A stretch of 64,000 nucleotides of DNA, taken from NCBI GenBank assembly GCA_035222895.1, contig JAVYIG010000893.1, positions 361,273-425,272 of the forward strand, given 5' to 3'. Position numbers and translations under genes: made by a program. Below are positions 20,825 to 31,305 of the stretch, piece by piece. Position 1 is the stretch's first letter. Every line of letters begins with the position of its first letter. The notes below the pieces were generated by a model. That model did no database searches. It saw only the letters and a list, made by a program, of their open reading frames with translations, and was not told the origin of the DNA. This stretch comes from Strongylocentrotus droebachiensis. Its lineage: Eukaryota; Echinodermata; Echinoidea; Camarodonta; Strongylocentrotidae.

Positions 20825-21247
20825 GGGACTTTTAGTTTTGCGTGGACGCAGAGCTGCCAACCTTGTGCGACCCAAAAAAGGAATCACGATGGCAAAAAAA
20901 AGGAATTTCAAGCAAAAAAAAAGGAATTCATTAAAACAAAACTTACAACCACGCGCGACACAATTCCAATGCTTCTTTTTGAGAATACTTTTCTCTTCAA
21001 GTAAGTTTCAACCTCAAAAAATTATAAAAAAAATTTAAAAAAAAGTATTTTGTGAAAAAAAAACGTAATTGGGTTTGAAAAACGGAATAATTCCGGGAAA
21101 AACGGAATGGTTGGCAGCTCTGTGGACGTGTTATGTCCTTTTAAGGCACTGGCAGTCACATGTGACGTCTTTTTAAGCACTGGCAGTGCCTTAAAAGGAG
21201 GTCACACGTTGCAGTCCACGTTCTCGTCATGCAAATCTAAAAGTTCC
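20825..21247. mobile_element. TA-flanked hairpin MITE (GGGACTTTTAGATTTG family)
   Basis: The ends GGGACTTTTAGTTTTGCG and CAAATCTAAAAGTTCC are bordered by TA (20823-20824 and 21248-21249). It contains the palindromic block CCTTTTAAGGCACTGGCAG shared with 37859-38018, and is interrupted by the MITE at 20849-21122. Confidence 0.82.
20849..21122. mobile_element. CAGAGCTGCCAAC-type MITE nested in a TA MITE
   Basis: The ends CAGAGCTGCCAACC and GGTTGGCAGCTCTG are flanked by TGGACG (20843-20848 and 21123-21128). The interior is A-rich with AAAAAGGAAT repeats. Confidence 0.82.
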
Positions 21248-21556
21248 TAATATTTATTTACTGGTCCAGATTTATTTACTGGTCCAGGTTCATTATTTGC
21301 TGGTCATTTGAAATCACCAGATTTCAACAGATTCACGATTTTCACAACAAAAAAATTCTCCATGACACGTTTCAGCCCCGTGCGCGATCGCCTCCAGCTC
21401 CAGCAGATATGGGGCGGCAGCATGCACACGTACCGTTACTAACAGCGCAGTAGGCCCTAGCCACTGCACTGCGAGCTTCCGTTGTTTGAATCGGTAATAA
21501 TACTCATAGAACGAGAAATCTTGCACGCTAATCTAAGTTCCATTTCATTGGTTTAA

Positions 21557-22070
21557 AGGTAATACAAAGTTTTGGGAAATTTTGAAAATTTGGTGGATAG
21601 TGATTCTTTACAATTTTGCTATATTTGGATGCCCCTGTGGATGTATTATAAGCACTAGAAAATTTAGCCTCTAAAACACTACTGCTTTCGAGAAAAATTG
21701 AATATAAAAATTTACCGGTGCTCCCGGTAAATTTGGGTAAATTTCAAATACCGCCTACGGTCGTTCAATGGTACATGTAGCTGCGACCATGAAAATTTCA
21801 CAATAATTATGTAGTTGTGATATATAATTTCCAAATGGGAATAGCTAATTGGTTGATTCTCGTCAAGAAACATTGTTTTGTAGCTTTATCAATATCTTGA
21901 CCTTGAGAGGGAGCTATACAACATAAAGAGTTTATTATTTATAATTTCATAACTTTAGACTCGATTTCAACCGCGACAACGATCAATGAATATTGTAGGA
22001 TCGCATATATGCTTCCAATATATTCATTTGAACCAAATTCATGACCCCATACCAAAACTTTGTATTACCT
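21557..22070. mobile_element. TTAA-flanked MITE (AGGTAATACAAAG ends)
   Basis: The ends AGGTAATACAAAGTTTTGG and CCAAAACTTTGTATTACCT are flanked by TTAA (21553-21556 and 22071-22074). It is nested inside the hAT-like element. No coding capacity was seen. Confidence 0.82.
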
Positions 22071-23172
22071 TTAAGGTTTGAAAATTGAAACTCAATATTG
22101 TGTTAAAGTTAGAACAGGAAAGATAATCTTTATTTAGTAATTCCACGGGGGCGATTTTTAATTTTGCAATCGCCCCCATGAGCAACCTGACGGGGGCGAT
22201 TATCTAGCTCACGAGGGCGAATCGCCCACTGCCCCTGTGTATTTTGAGCGCTGGTTATTGCTCTTATTCTTATCTACATGTATGACTTTTCTAGTGCCCT
22301 TTGAGGACCTTAAATTGCTATGAAGGTAATTTTAGACCTCAAAATGTGTGAAATTTAGCCAATAGTACGATCATACATGTACCAATTCAGCTCCACTTTC
22401 AAAAAAATATTGTGACCGTTAATGAATTAATTAATCAATAATAACAATACATGTACATGGGCCAGCTGGTTGGGCTTAATAAAAGCAACACGAAAAAGCC
22501 AACTAAAAAGCCACCATCGGCATTGGCTGAAATACAACGTAAAAGTATTTTCAACGGCTTTTTCAAATTATTGAATATTTGTGGTGGTGCATAAATATTA
22601 GAAATCATTATATTTATGGATATTTCAGCAGTCTCTGAACAGATTTTAATCAAACAAAGATGATTTTGTCATTTAAATTGTATGTTCTTTCAAATTTGAT
22701 ACTCAGTTTTTTCATCGTCTCATAAAAAATTAATTTATGTTAGCGCCCTCTGCAACAGAACTCAACCATCCCTTTAATCACAATTATAATTAATAAATGA
22801 CACATATTTGTAAAGCTTAGATCCTCCTCTTTCACTTGATGCAACTCATACTAGTATGATGCATATATTTCATGCATGAGTGATTACAAACAATTTGAAG
22901 AGAGGGTACCAAAAAGTCATTTGGCGGAATGTATCTGAATTTCAAAGAAAAAGAAGAAAAAGAAGAAAAGAAAAAATCAAATTTCTAATTTTTCTAGAAA
23001 GTTCATTTTCTGCCTTTTCATTTGACACCTCAATCAAAATGAGCCAGGAATAACAAAGTTCTGTTTGTTTAAAGTACATGTAATGCTGATATTTCCATAC
23101 AGACCATAGGCCTAATTTAATTAACAAATATGTTTTCACCGGCTGCCCGCCATAGCAACAAACAGAGTTTAC

Positions 23173-23208
23173 AAAATACTTAACTACGTTTCGTTGACAA
23201 TCGGCCAT
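23173..23208 (-). CDS. Candidate first coding exon of NUP85 (tentative)
   Basis: The first confident exon (19308-19419) begins in phase 0, so a short start exon ending in phase 0 is expected upstream. Here a minus-strand ATG opens 12 codons (MADCQRNVVKYF) ending at a GTAAAC donor, which fits that phase. The surroundings (about 23.1-23.4 kb) are locally richer in G+C and CG. The donor is weak and the peptide has no recognisable similarity. An alternative ATG at about 23152 (MAGSR before GTGAAA) ends in the wrong phase. RNA evidence would be needed to choose. Confidence 0.25.
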
Positions 23209-24157
23209 GCTGAATGAGGTCTCTTGTCTTTTTTGTGGACGTTTTTTTTCATCGGCGCTCTGCAAGTTTCGAGTTCTCAAACCGGGGGCTGCCGGCTGGC
23301 AATGCGAAAAAACGGATTCCGCTTTAGAAAAAAAACCCAGTTCAACGTAGATCTACGGTCTACTTTAATGGGTTGACCATCATTCCGAGGATTTATTGTT
23401 CATATAACGTCAATGTTAAATGCATCAATCAAGAAAATCATTGTGGAACCCGTTTTTCGCATCGCCAACGGCTACTACAACGCACAGATCAGATTCAGAA
23501 ATCAGAATCGTCAGCAAAAATGCGGACGATCCTTATCCTTATCCTTATTCCTGTCTATGATGTGTGCACCTTCATAAATTACACATTTATTTAGTATTTT
23601 CGATGCTTTGCATGCTATTGCCTTGTCAAAGTACAACTTCGTCAGAATGTTTTTCTTCTTTTCTGAACACCCAGTCCAGTGGCCAGTCCCACATGTAGGT
23701 TTTTGTGTAACTGTAAGTTCTATTCAACATCAAACAGACAACTACAGATGTTGGTGTACATCTAATGCCACTATTTGCCGAATGAAATAAACACAATTTT
23801 ATTACAAACGAATAAATCATCCTAAATGAAATTAATAAACAGATCTAATTTCAACTAAAACGTTAAAAGTACGAACCAAAAATGGAATTTCCCGCTCGTA
23901 AGCCGCCATGCTGATCCTTCGAGTTTGCTGATACCAAATAGAGCTGCATACAAATATACACGTATAATTTCTTGCGACGCGCGCAGCGAAATGGGTAATC
24001 CCAACGTCGACCATAATTCAAGACCACCGCACCCCTCCCCCCCCCCCCCCAAAAAAAAACACACACACGGTGATATGAAAGTTAATACAAACATACAATG
24101 GCGATAAAGAAACCACAGAACACAGTGACAAATCAAGCAGTGAAGGTCTCTCTCTCT

Positions 24158-24340
24158 CTAAGTGCCATATCGTTTGACTTTGGCGATCATGCTGTTCCAC
24201 AACCCTCGGCTCCTAGCCTTCTGTATTAGTACCACTCCCAGTTCTTTCACTCCTCTCTCTTCCAACAATTTCTGCAGACTGTCCATCCAAAGTATCCTCC
24301 TTCTTCCCCTACTCCTTCTTCCCACAATTTTCCCTGTCAA
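24158..24340 (-). pseudogene. LINE reverse transcriptase C-terminal fragment
   Basis: A 60-codon minus-strand frame encodes GKIVGRRSRGRRRILWMDSL...LGVVLIQKARSRGLWNSMI. The R-G-R-x-R-x-x-W-x-D stretch followed by a W near the end is the familiar tail of many LINE ORF2 proteins. The rest of the element is absent. Confidence 0.7.
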
Positions 24341-24361
24341 AGCAAGGTTCTCTAGGCAGTG

Positions 24362-24480
24362 AAGGTAGAATAGAATAATATGGAATAGAATTTATTGACT
24401 CTTAATTGCGACCCCCTTCTGGGATGAGAGTACGTACAACACAAAGGCTACATATATGATAATGATACATGATAAAGAAT
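24362..24480 (-). mobile_element. LINE 3' UTR tail remnant
   Basis: The minus strand ends with a TTCTATTCCATATTATTC-like repeat after CAATAAATTC, and contains CATCCCAGAAGGGGGTCGC. This resembles the 3' ends of CR1/L2-like elements in the window; no coding part is present. Confidence 0.5.
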
Positions 24481-24834
24481 ACAAACATAGTATGATAATA
24501 CAAAGAATACACAATACAACAAAACAACAATACAAATGTAATATGTATAACGATAATAGGAATGATCTAAACTACGGGCTATGCTAAACATAAATAATGC
24601 AGTATGGCAATTGTATTTGTATTGTTCATGTGATATTCTCCACATGAACAATACAAATACAATAAACAACAAAAAACAAAATATAAGTTTCCTTTTGTAC
24701 ATGTGGGCCTAAGTGAGATGCATTGGATTGTTAAGATTTATGCAGACTAACAAAATACGGCAAAATTGTCCCTAGAAAGATAAACCTAAATCACTCTTTG
24801 CTTTAAAGAAGTAAAACCTCTTATCACCATGGGT

Positions 24835-25560
24835 TTGATATCAATTAATGATGGATAATTAAAAAACCTTCAAGTTGATATCAATTTGATTTTGGAGTAT
24901 GTGAAATATAAATTTTGAGCCGAAAGTTGTGTTTTTTGTTTGGATAATTTCTACCCTAATGTACCTCAGTATATTAACTGGATGGCACATTTAGTAAACG
25001 TGCAGAAAGTTCAACTAATTAGGAGTGTTGAGTGCAATTGATTAGCACTTATTCTATACTACGTGATTTTCAGGAAATGTGGGCATGTTCAGAGTGCCAT
25101 AAAAAAAAAGGGGGGGGGGGGGTGAGGTACCTACATTATACATGGATAGATTCTGTGTATCTATATGCTACGGTCACAAAGGTTCGTACGAACGATAATT
25201 TCGTACGAATCTCCCTGTTTTTCCATTGTCATCCAGAATTTCCATTGTCTGAAAATCGTTCGTACGGCGTTCGTAGCAGTTCATAATGGCATTTGTGACC
25301 GAGGCTTAACTTATCTAGACTCCCTATGATGCACATCATGTTATAAAACTAAGAGCAATGTGAAAGATACTCAGAGAGTGGTGGAGATGCTGAGAACATT
25401 TTTTTTTTATTCAGAAAATCCAATTAAGCATGTAGAATCAAACAGTGACTTAAATACAATTTTGAACAAAAAATGGAACAAGGACCTTGCATACAGGCCT
25501 ATCATGATTATGGGAATGGGTGTAGAGGATTTTTTTTTCCCAAACGATTTTTATGAGTTG
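24835..25560 (+). repeat. Dispersed repeat, copy B
   Basis: This is the inverted partner of 16636-17535. It lacks copy A's LINE insertion but has its own G-run (25108-25122) and a MITE-like segment with GGTCACAAA and TTTGTGACC ends (about 25170-25306). A 68-codon frame starting MKDTQR (25360-25566) has a diverged counterpart in copy A, so both may descend from an old coding or element-derived sequence. Confidence 0.75.
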
Positions 25561-26841
25561 TTTTAGGTGGCAAGTAGTGGTTGACGTTATTTGGATTCGC
25601 ATTTATAGCACACATTGTTGCAGAACAAGATGTTATTTTCGATGCATGTCTTTCTATTGTTCAATAATGGGCATAACGGAATAATCATCTATCCCAATAA
25701 AACTAACCATGTATTATTGTATCTACTGGTAAGACTAAATGCAGAAGTCAACTATATAGGGAAACAAAATAACATTAAACGTCTTCAGTAATATACTAAA
25801 GTATACTCTGGGGCTGACCCCACACAGGGCGACCTCACCCGGCCTAGAGTAGAAATATTGCCCCCCCCCCCCCCCCGTGTAAATTATTTTTTGCACTGAT
25901 CCTTCTGCGCCTCCGAATAGTTTACTAGATTGATGGCACACTATAAAATACTGTGGTATTACTTTTGCACCGGAAAAAATGTCAACTCGCTTATGAAGGA
26001 GAGGCGGGGGGGGGGGGGGGTTGTCGAGGGGCCAGGAATATACTGCACATTACGAATTTTTAGACTTCAAAAGCATTTTCCTTTCTACAAAATATAATAG
26101 CAGTGCATAATACTGCATTGTGGTAGTTAAGAAGTTAAGAAAATCGAGTATTTTTTATTATTATTATTCGTCGTCTTCTTCTTTCTTCCTTTTTTCTTTC
26201 TTTTTTTTCTTCTCCATCGTCAGTTTTTCTTTATTTTCTTCTTCCTCTTTTCCTCTCTATCTCTCATTATTAATTTCTTTCTTTGAAGCGCACAATACTG
26301 GAAACGTCATTTTGTATCATGCCATATTCTATCATTCACGTCTCTAATTTCCAAACATCTATATCGTAGGCCTATAGTTATTTTCACTTTCAATCTGTTA
26401 GACAGATAGCTGCTGTTATCTTCAAGATTTTTTTTTGCATTATCGATAAATTTGGACAGCTTATAAATCTCAATTTGTTGGAAGCATGTGATATTCATCA
26501 AGTTCACCAACTTTTGACTCTCGGGATGCCGACATTGTGATTCAAATCATCAATTTAGCGATCATTATGTTTGGACGTCTGTCTTAGTTTGGTCATACGG
26601 AACGTAGCCTTTCCCCCAACGGGCCAGCTCCGGCGATTTTGCAGTTCATGTAAGCATATACGTATAGGCATATACTCCTATATAGTCAGCATACAACAAT
26701 AATGTACTATTGTTCACACTCGAGTACGTTCACACTTGATTGCGTCCCGTCTTGATTGCGTTCCGGATTTAACAAGGTGCTATTGTTCAGAATTGATTGT
26801 ATACCGTATTCTACAGAGTTTTCGTTGTGTGCATGATCACG

Positions 26842-27684
26842 ATGTCCAAGTCGCAACATTCCTCTATTTCTACGAGGCAAACGTCTCATTCAGCTGAAAC
26901 CCCTCAAGTAAATGTCTCTTTCAAAGATATCATACAACATGAGGATTTTTTAGATGCGGTGAAAAAAGCTGTGAAGGAAGCTGTAGGAGACGAATTGAAA
27001 GATATAAAAAAAGAACTTGAAAAAGTTTCGCATCAACTAGATTTGTATGAATCGCGAATCGTCACTCTTGAAATAGAAAAGGATTTGAATTCATCAAAAT
27101 TGGTTACTATGGAGAAGAAATTATCAGAGCAGAGTGAAGAGATTCGAAACCTACAAAACAAAGCCCAGGAAGCCGAGCAATATTCAAGACGGAACTCAAT
27201 TCGTATTTTTGGCTGCCCTGAAGTAGAAGGGGAAAGCACGGATAGTATTATACTTGGTATTGCTAAAGATAAACTAGGAGTGGACATCAGTAGTAACGAT
27301 CTTGATAGAAGTCATCGGACGGGCCCAATGGAGAGACCAAAACGGAACTCATCACAACATGTGAAAGGATCATCGTCGTTGATTTCGTCCGAATCATTGC
27401 CGATAAATTCTCAGTCTCGTCATCGCCCGACCCTCGTCAAGTTTGCAACGTACCGCGCTCGCCAGGCCGTGTTGAGAGCAAGACGGAAACTGAAAAATTC
27501 TGGAATCTCAATAGCGGAAGATCTTACGTTCTCGAACTACAAGATATTGAGGGCAGCCAGGGAAGCAAATAAAGCCACTGCAGCTTGGTCACAAGACGGA
27601 CGAATCTTCGTAGCCATACCAGCTACTAATGGAAAAACAGCTAAGAAGCTAATCACGTCCGTCGAAGATTTGAAAAAATTGTAA
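26842..27684 (+). CDS. LINE ORF1 protein (coiled coil, nucleic-acid-binding type)
   Basis: The product is about 280 residues from the ATG at 26842; an in-frame ATG at 26797 would add 15 hydrophobic residues and looks less likely. Residues ~35-125 form a heptad-rich charged coiled coil (ELEKVSHQLDLYESRIVTLE). Then comes EQYSRRNSIRIFGCPE, the signature found in L1-type and many marine LINE ORF1 proteins at the start of an RRM-like domain. A basic C-terminal part contains RARQAVLRARRKLK. By analogy ORF1 proteins trimerise through the coil and coat the element RNA. There is no zinc knuckle and no esterase motif. Confidence 0.85.
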   Translation: MSKSQHSSISTRQTSHSAETPQVNVSFKDIIQHEDFLDAVKKAVKEAVGDELKDIKKELEKVSHQLDLYESRIVTLEIEKDLNSSKLVTMEKKLSEQSEEIRNLQNKAQEAEQYSRRNSIRIFGCPEVEGESTDSIILGIAKDKLGVDISSNDLDRSHRTGPMERPKRNSSQHVKGSSSLISSESLPINSQSRHRPTLVKFATYRARQAVLRARRKLKNSGISIAEDLTFSNYKILRAAREANKATAAWSQDGRIFVAIPATNGKTAKKLITSVEDLKKL

Positions 27685-27818
27685 AATGATGATTTGATGT
27701 ACATCTCTAACATCTAGTAATATATTTTATACGTCATCCTGGGAGGTGTATCGATTTAACGAATAACAAACTCGCATTTTGTTTATATTTAGATAGCTAG
27801 ATTTTAAGCAGGATTGTA

Positions 27819-30800
27819 ATGTTAAGAAAGTTTCCATGTGCGTTGTGTAGAAAGTCTGTAAAATCAAACCAAAAGGGCCTTTTATGTACACAATGTAAAA
27901 GTTGGATCCACATATCATGTGCTAGGGTACCTGTACAATTATATGATGATGACACGGAAGTGTTCTTGGATTGGGAATGTCCACAGTGTATGATGCAGCA
28001 TTTACCTTTTTATGGAGAAAGTGCCAATTTGATCAATGTGCAATATAATTCAAAGAAAAAATTAGATGAACATATAGTTAATCAGCCCGGGTTGAAATAC
28101 AATCAATTATCACTAAATGGATTAAAATGTCTACAGCTTAACATTGTTAGTCTTTTGAAGCATTTTGATGAAATTAAATCAATTTTGTGCAGTAATGACA
28201 TACACCTACTCGCACTAAATGAAACCAGATTAGACGATAGTGTGTATGACACAGAAATCTCCATACCCCAATACTCTGTTATTCGAAATGACCGCAATAG
28301 AAAAGGTGGAGGAGTAGCTATATATGTGCATAATAGTTTGAATTTTCATCAATTGACATTTGATTCCACTCGACATTTAGAAGCTTTATCATTACTGATT
28401 GATTTGAAAAAAGATAAACCTTTCATATTTGTTACATGGTATCGACCTCCAAGCTCCAAATGTGATATTCTCAATTATTATGAAACTATGTTAACATTTC
28501 TTGAGGGATTTAACAAACCAATCATTCTTATGGGAGACATCAATTTTGATATTTTAAAACAACCTCAAACAAGTGGATGTAAACGATATAACCAATTAAA
28601 TGCTATTTATGGTTTGAAACATGTAAATAAGTCAGAATATACAAGAGTTACTAAGGAATCTTCAACACTTGTTGATCATATTATTACAAACTGTAATGAG
28701 AATGTAAATTCTTTTGGTGTTATTCATAATGGTCTCAGTGATCACTCCATGACTTTTTTGATCTGGAACACTCGTCAATATGATAAGTGTTCTGATCCAA
28801 ATTTCGTCACATTTCGTAAATCAAAAGGTGTAGATTTGAATGCTTTTAAAAGAGAAATCAATGAGCTTGACTGGTCTGATGTTAAAGAAATGAAGAGTAT
28901 AGATGACGCCGTAGATGGATGGCAAGAGCTTTTGTTGGGTGTAGTTAATAGGTACATGCCACTCAAAACTAAAAGAGTAAGAAAGAAACATTCACCATGG
29001 TTGAATGAATGGATTTTTGAATTAATGAAGAAGCGTGACAAAATGAAACAGAAGGCAAAAATTGATAACAAAGATGTATATTGGAAAGAATATAGACAAT
29101 TAAAAAATAAAGTTACATTTGAAAATAGAAAACTTAAAAAGAAATACTTTATCGAAAAATTAACTGAAACTATAGACAGAAATCAAACATGGCCAACTCT
29201 TAAATCTCTCCTACCCAACAAGAGCTCTAAATCACCTATTCCTGTGTCACATGATATTTTTGAAACTGCAAATTATTTTAATAATCATTTTGCCAATGTT
29301 GCTAATGTCTTACATGCATGTAATGGTGTTAATGTCTCGCATGTATGTAACGAGGCAGGTCTGGATAATGATATGCAAACCTCACTATTTGAGCTTTCTT
29401 TAGTTTCTGAAGCAGATGTGTTAAAGGAAATATACAGCCTAAAGAATAAGAAATCGGTTGGTTTGGATGGGATCAGTTCTTACATATTGAAAACTTGTGC
29501 AAAAGAAATCTTTAGAATTATAGCATACCTTATTAATAAGTCAATAACTGATGGGGTAGTTCCTCGCCAGTGGAAGATTGCAAAAATTATACCATTGCAC
29601 AAAAAAGGTGACAAATGTCAGCCAGATAATTACAGGCCAATATCATTACTGCCCTGTGTTTCGAAACTTTTGGAGAGGGTTGTTCAAATACAATTACTTA
29701 ATTACTTGAATGACAATGATGTATTAGTGAAGGAGCAATCGGGCTTTAGATCGAAACATTCCACAACTACTGCACTTATTAAAGTAACTGATGAATGGCT
29801 TGAAGCAATTGATCAAGGGAAATATACTGGGTGTGTCTTTGTCGATTTACATAAGGCATTCGATACTGTCAATCACCAAATTCTAATTAAAAAACTTTCT
29901 GATATTGGAGTACAAGGTACCTCATTAAGATGGTTTCAGGATTATCTAATGAAAAGACGTATTAGAACTTCCATAGGACAAACATTGTCAGAAGAATTAT
30001 CCCTTGATTACGGCGTACCTCAGGGCTCAATACTTGGGCCACTGCTATTTTTAGTTTTTATAAACGATCTGCCTAGGTCTTTCACGAAATGCAATTTGCA
30101 CTTTTATGCCGACGACACGGTTATGTATTATTCCCACAAAGATGTAGATATGATTCAATCAGTTTTAAACGAGGAGCTAGGACATCTACAATCTTGGATG
30201 AATGCAAATAGACTCTCTGTGAACTCCAGTAAAACAGTATGCATGCTTTTAGGGACAAAGTTTATGCTTTCTAAGCATGATATTCTCAATTTAGAGATAA
30301 ATGCCACTAAGCTAATTCAAGTAAAATGTTTCAAATATCTTGGAGTAAATGTAGATTGTGAACTTAAGTGGAATATTCATATAGAGCAATTGAACAAAAA
30401 AATTGGGAAAATGATTGGTTTCTTGAGGAGATTGAGGTATTTTATTAATGAGTCAAATCTGAAACTAATTTATACATCTGTTATTATGCCTCACTTTGAC
30501 TATGCAGATACTGTTTGGCAAACTGCAAATAATAATCATTTTGATCAACTTCAGAAACTTCAGAATCGGGCAGGAAGAATTATTCTTCGGGTTAAACCTG
30601 GTGAACATATATCTATTCAGCAGATTCACGATACCTTGGATTGGGAAACCCTAAAATCTCGACGTCGGAGACATATGTGTTCGTTACTGTTTAAAACATT
30701 TCATGAGCTAGCACCTAAATATATGACTGATAAATTTGTATTTAACGAAAAGTGTTACGGGCTAAGATATAATGACAATTTAATGCTTCCGAAACCAAGA

Positions 30801-30938
30801 ACCAATCAGTGTAAACGTACATTCTTATATCGTGGATCCGTGTTATACAATGAACTACCTATTAAGCTCCGTCAGTTAGGCACACTAAATTTGTTTAATA
30901 AACATGTTCAAAAATACTTCAATTATTTTGATATCTAA
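27819..30938 (+). CDS. LINE ORF2: PHD finger, AP-like endonuclease, reverse transcriptase
   Basis: This 1039-residue intact polyprotein would nick target DNA and prime reverse transcription of the element RNA. An N-terminal C4HC3 finger (C7, C10, C23, C26, H31, C34, C54, C57) fits a PHD-type fold. The endonuclease spans about 100-335: QLNIVSL, ALNETRL with the catalytic Glu, GGGVAIYV, WYRPPSS, MGDINFD and SDHSMTF. The reverse transcriptase spans about 560-840: DNYRPISLLP, FVDLHKAFDT (catalytic Asp 676), GVPQGSILGPLLF and FYADDT (YADD at 763-766). The C-terminal part carries LQKLQNRAGR. All catalytic signatures are present and no stop or frameshift was seen. Clade is judged as the CR1/L2/Rex1 side of the jockey group; the exact family is unknown. 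Confidence 0.93.
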   Translation: MLRKFPCALCRKSVKSNQKGLLCTQCKSWIHISCARVPVQLYDDDTEVFLDWECPQCMMQHLPFYGESANLINVQYNSKKKLDEHIVNQPGLKYNQLSLNGLKCLQLNIVSLLKHFDEIKSILCSNDIHLLALNETRLDDSVYDTEISIPQYSVIRNDRNRKGGGVAIYVHNSLNFHQLTFDSTRHLEALSLLIDLKKDKPFIFVTWYRPPSSKCDILNYYETMLTFLEGFNKPIILMGDINFDILKQPQTSGCKRYNQLNAIYGLKHVNKSEYTRVTKESSTLVDHIITNCNENVNSFGVIHNGLSDHSMTFLIWNTRQYDKCSDPNFVTFRKSKGVDLNAFKREINELDWSDVKEMKSIDDAVDGWQELLLGVVNRYMPLKTKRVRKKHSPWLNEWIFELMKKRDKMKQKAKIDNKDVYWKEYRQLKNKVTFENRKLKKKYFIEKLTETIDRNQTWPTLKSLLPNKSSKSPIPVSHDIFETANYFNNHFANVANVLHACNGVNVSHVCNEAGLDNDMQTSLFELSLVSEADVLKEIYSLKNKKSVGLDGISSYILKTCAKEIFRIIAYLINKSITDGVVPRQWKIAKIIPLHKKGDKCQPDNYRPISLLPCVSKLLERVVQIQLLNYLNDNDVLVKEQSGFRSKHSTTTALIKVTDEWLEAIDQGKYTGCVFVDLHKAFDTVNHQILIKKLSDIGVQGTSLRWFQDYLMKRRIRTSIGQTLSEELSLDYGVPQGSILGPLLFLVFINDLPRSFTKCNLHFYADDTVMYYSHKDVDMIQSVLNEELGHLQSWMNANRLSVNSSKTVCMLLGTKFMLSKHDILNLEINATKLIQVKCFKYLGVNVDCELKWNIHIEQLNKKIGKMIGFLRRLRYFINESNLKLIYTSVIMPHFDYADTVWQTANNNHFDQLQKLQNRAGRIILRVKPGEHISIQQIHDTLDWETLKSRRRRHMCSLLFKTFHELAPKYMTDKFVFNEKCYGLRYNDNLMLPKPRTNQCKRTFLYRGSVLYNELPIKLRQLGTLNLFNKHVQKYFNYFDI

Positions 30939-31282
30939 ATTTCGCAATCCCATTGGCTTTTGCCATAAACATAATCAATTTAATAACAGACTAAATTAGA
31001 TAATGTGTAGAATATTTTAAAACTAATTAAGTTAATTGTTAGCTGGGTGGGTGATAAGGGTGGGGTCGTATTTTGTTACATTAGAGATGGTAGGGGATAT
31101 TTGAATAGATTTTAATGCTTTTTGTTAGTGTTTTTTGTTTAATTTAATTTAATTTGATTTAGTTAAGTTAAGTACAAGTACAATGTTTTTTTATTTATAT
31201 ATTTTTAATTACGACTTACTATTTTGTTATATCATTACTTATTATAGTATCATTATATATATATTGGACTCCATGGAAGAAC

Positions 31283-31305
31283 AGAGCCATTAGGTTAATG
31301 GCTCT
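31283..31305 (+). other. Perfect 3' UTR hairpin of the LINE
   Basis: AGAGCCATTA, a GGT loop, then TAATGGCTCT: a 10-bp perfect stem about 115 bases before the element end. Such 3' hairpins are often recognised by the element's reverse transcriptase in CR1/L2-type LINEs; that role is inferred here. Confidence 0.75.

Larger units (their letters stand above)
20141..22253. mobile_element. hAT-like element with 8-bp target duplication
   Basis: The ends CAGGGCTCAAATT and ATTTTGAGCGCTG are flanked by GTTATTGC on both sides (20133-20140 and 22254-22261). The 8-bp duplication and CAG terminus are hAT hallmarks. The subterminal regions carry repeated CACGGGGGC motifs in both orientations. A ~120-bp block containing GCCGCATAGCCGCGAGGCAA is tandemly duplicated (20458-20660). 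No transposase frame survives. Confidence 0.85.
20083..22773. mobile_element. TTAA-type element, outermost shell of a nested cluster
   Basis: The terminal inverted repeats AGGGATAGTTGAGTTCTGTT and AACAGAACTCAACCATCCCT are flanked by TTAA (20079-20082 and 22774-22777). Removing the hAT-like element inside (20141-22253 plus one duplication) leaves about 570 bp, a normal MITE size. Confidence 0.82.
22778..26700. other. Stretch upstream of NUP85 without a confident gene
   Basis: Besides the LINE fragments and repeat copy B listed separately, this stretch has a locally GC-richer part at about 23130-23480, where a NUP85 promoter and 5' UTR would be expected. It also has a C/A-run at 24036-24060, G or C runs at 25861-25876 and 26009-26022, and a CT/T-rich stretch at 26155-26270. 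Nothing else is recognisable. Confidence 0.5.

Noticed and set aside
27033-29071. Minus-strand frames inside the LINE
   Set aside because: Shadows of ORF1 and ORF2, without independent features.
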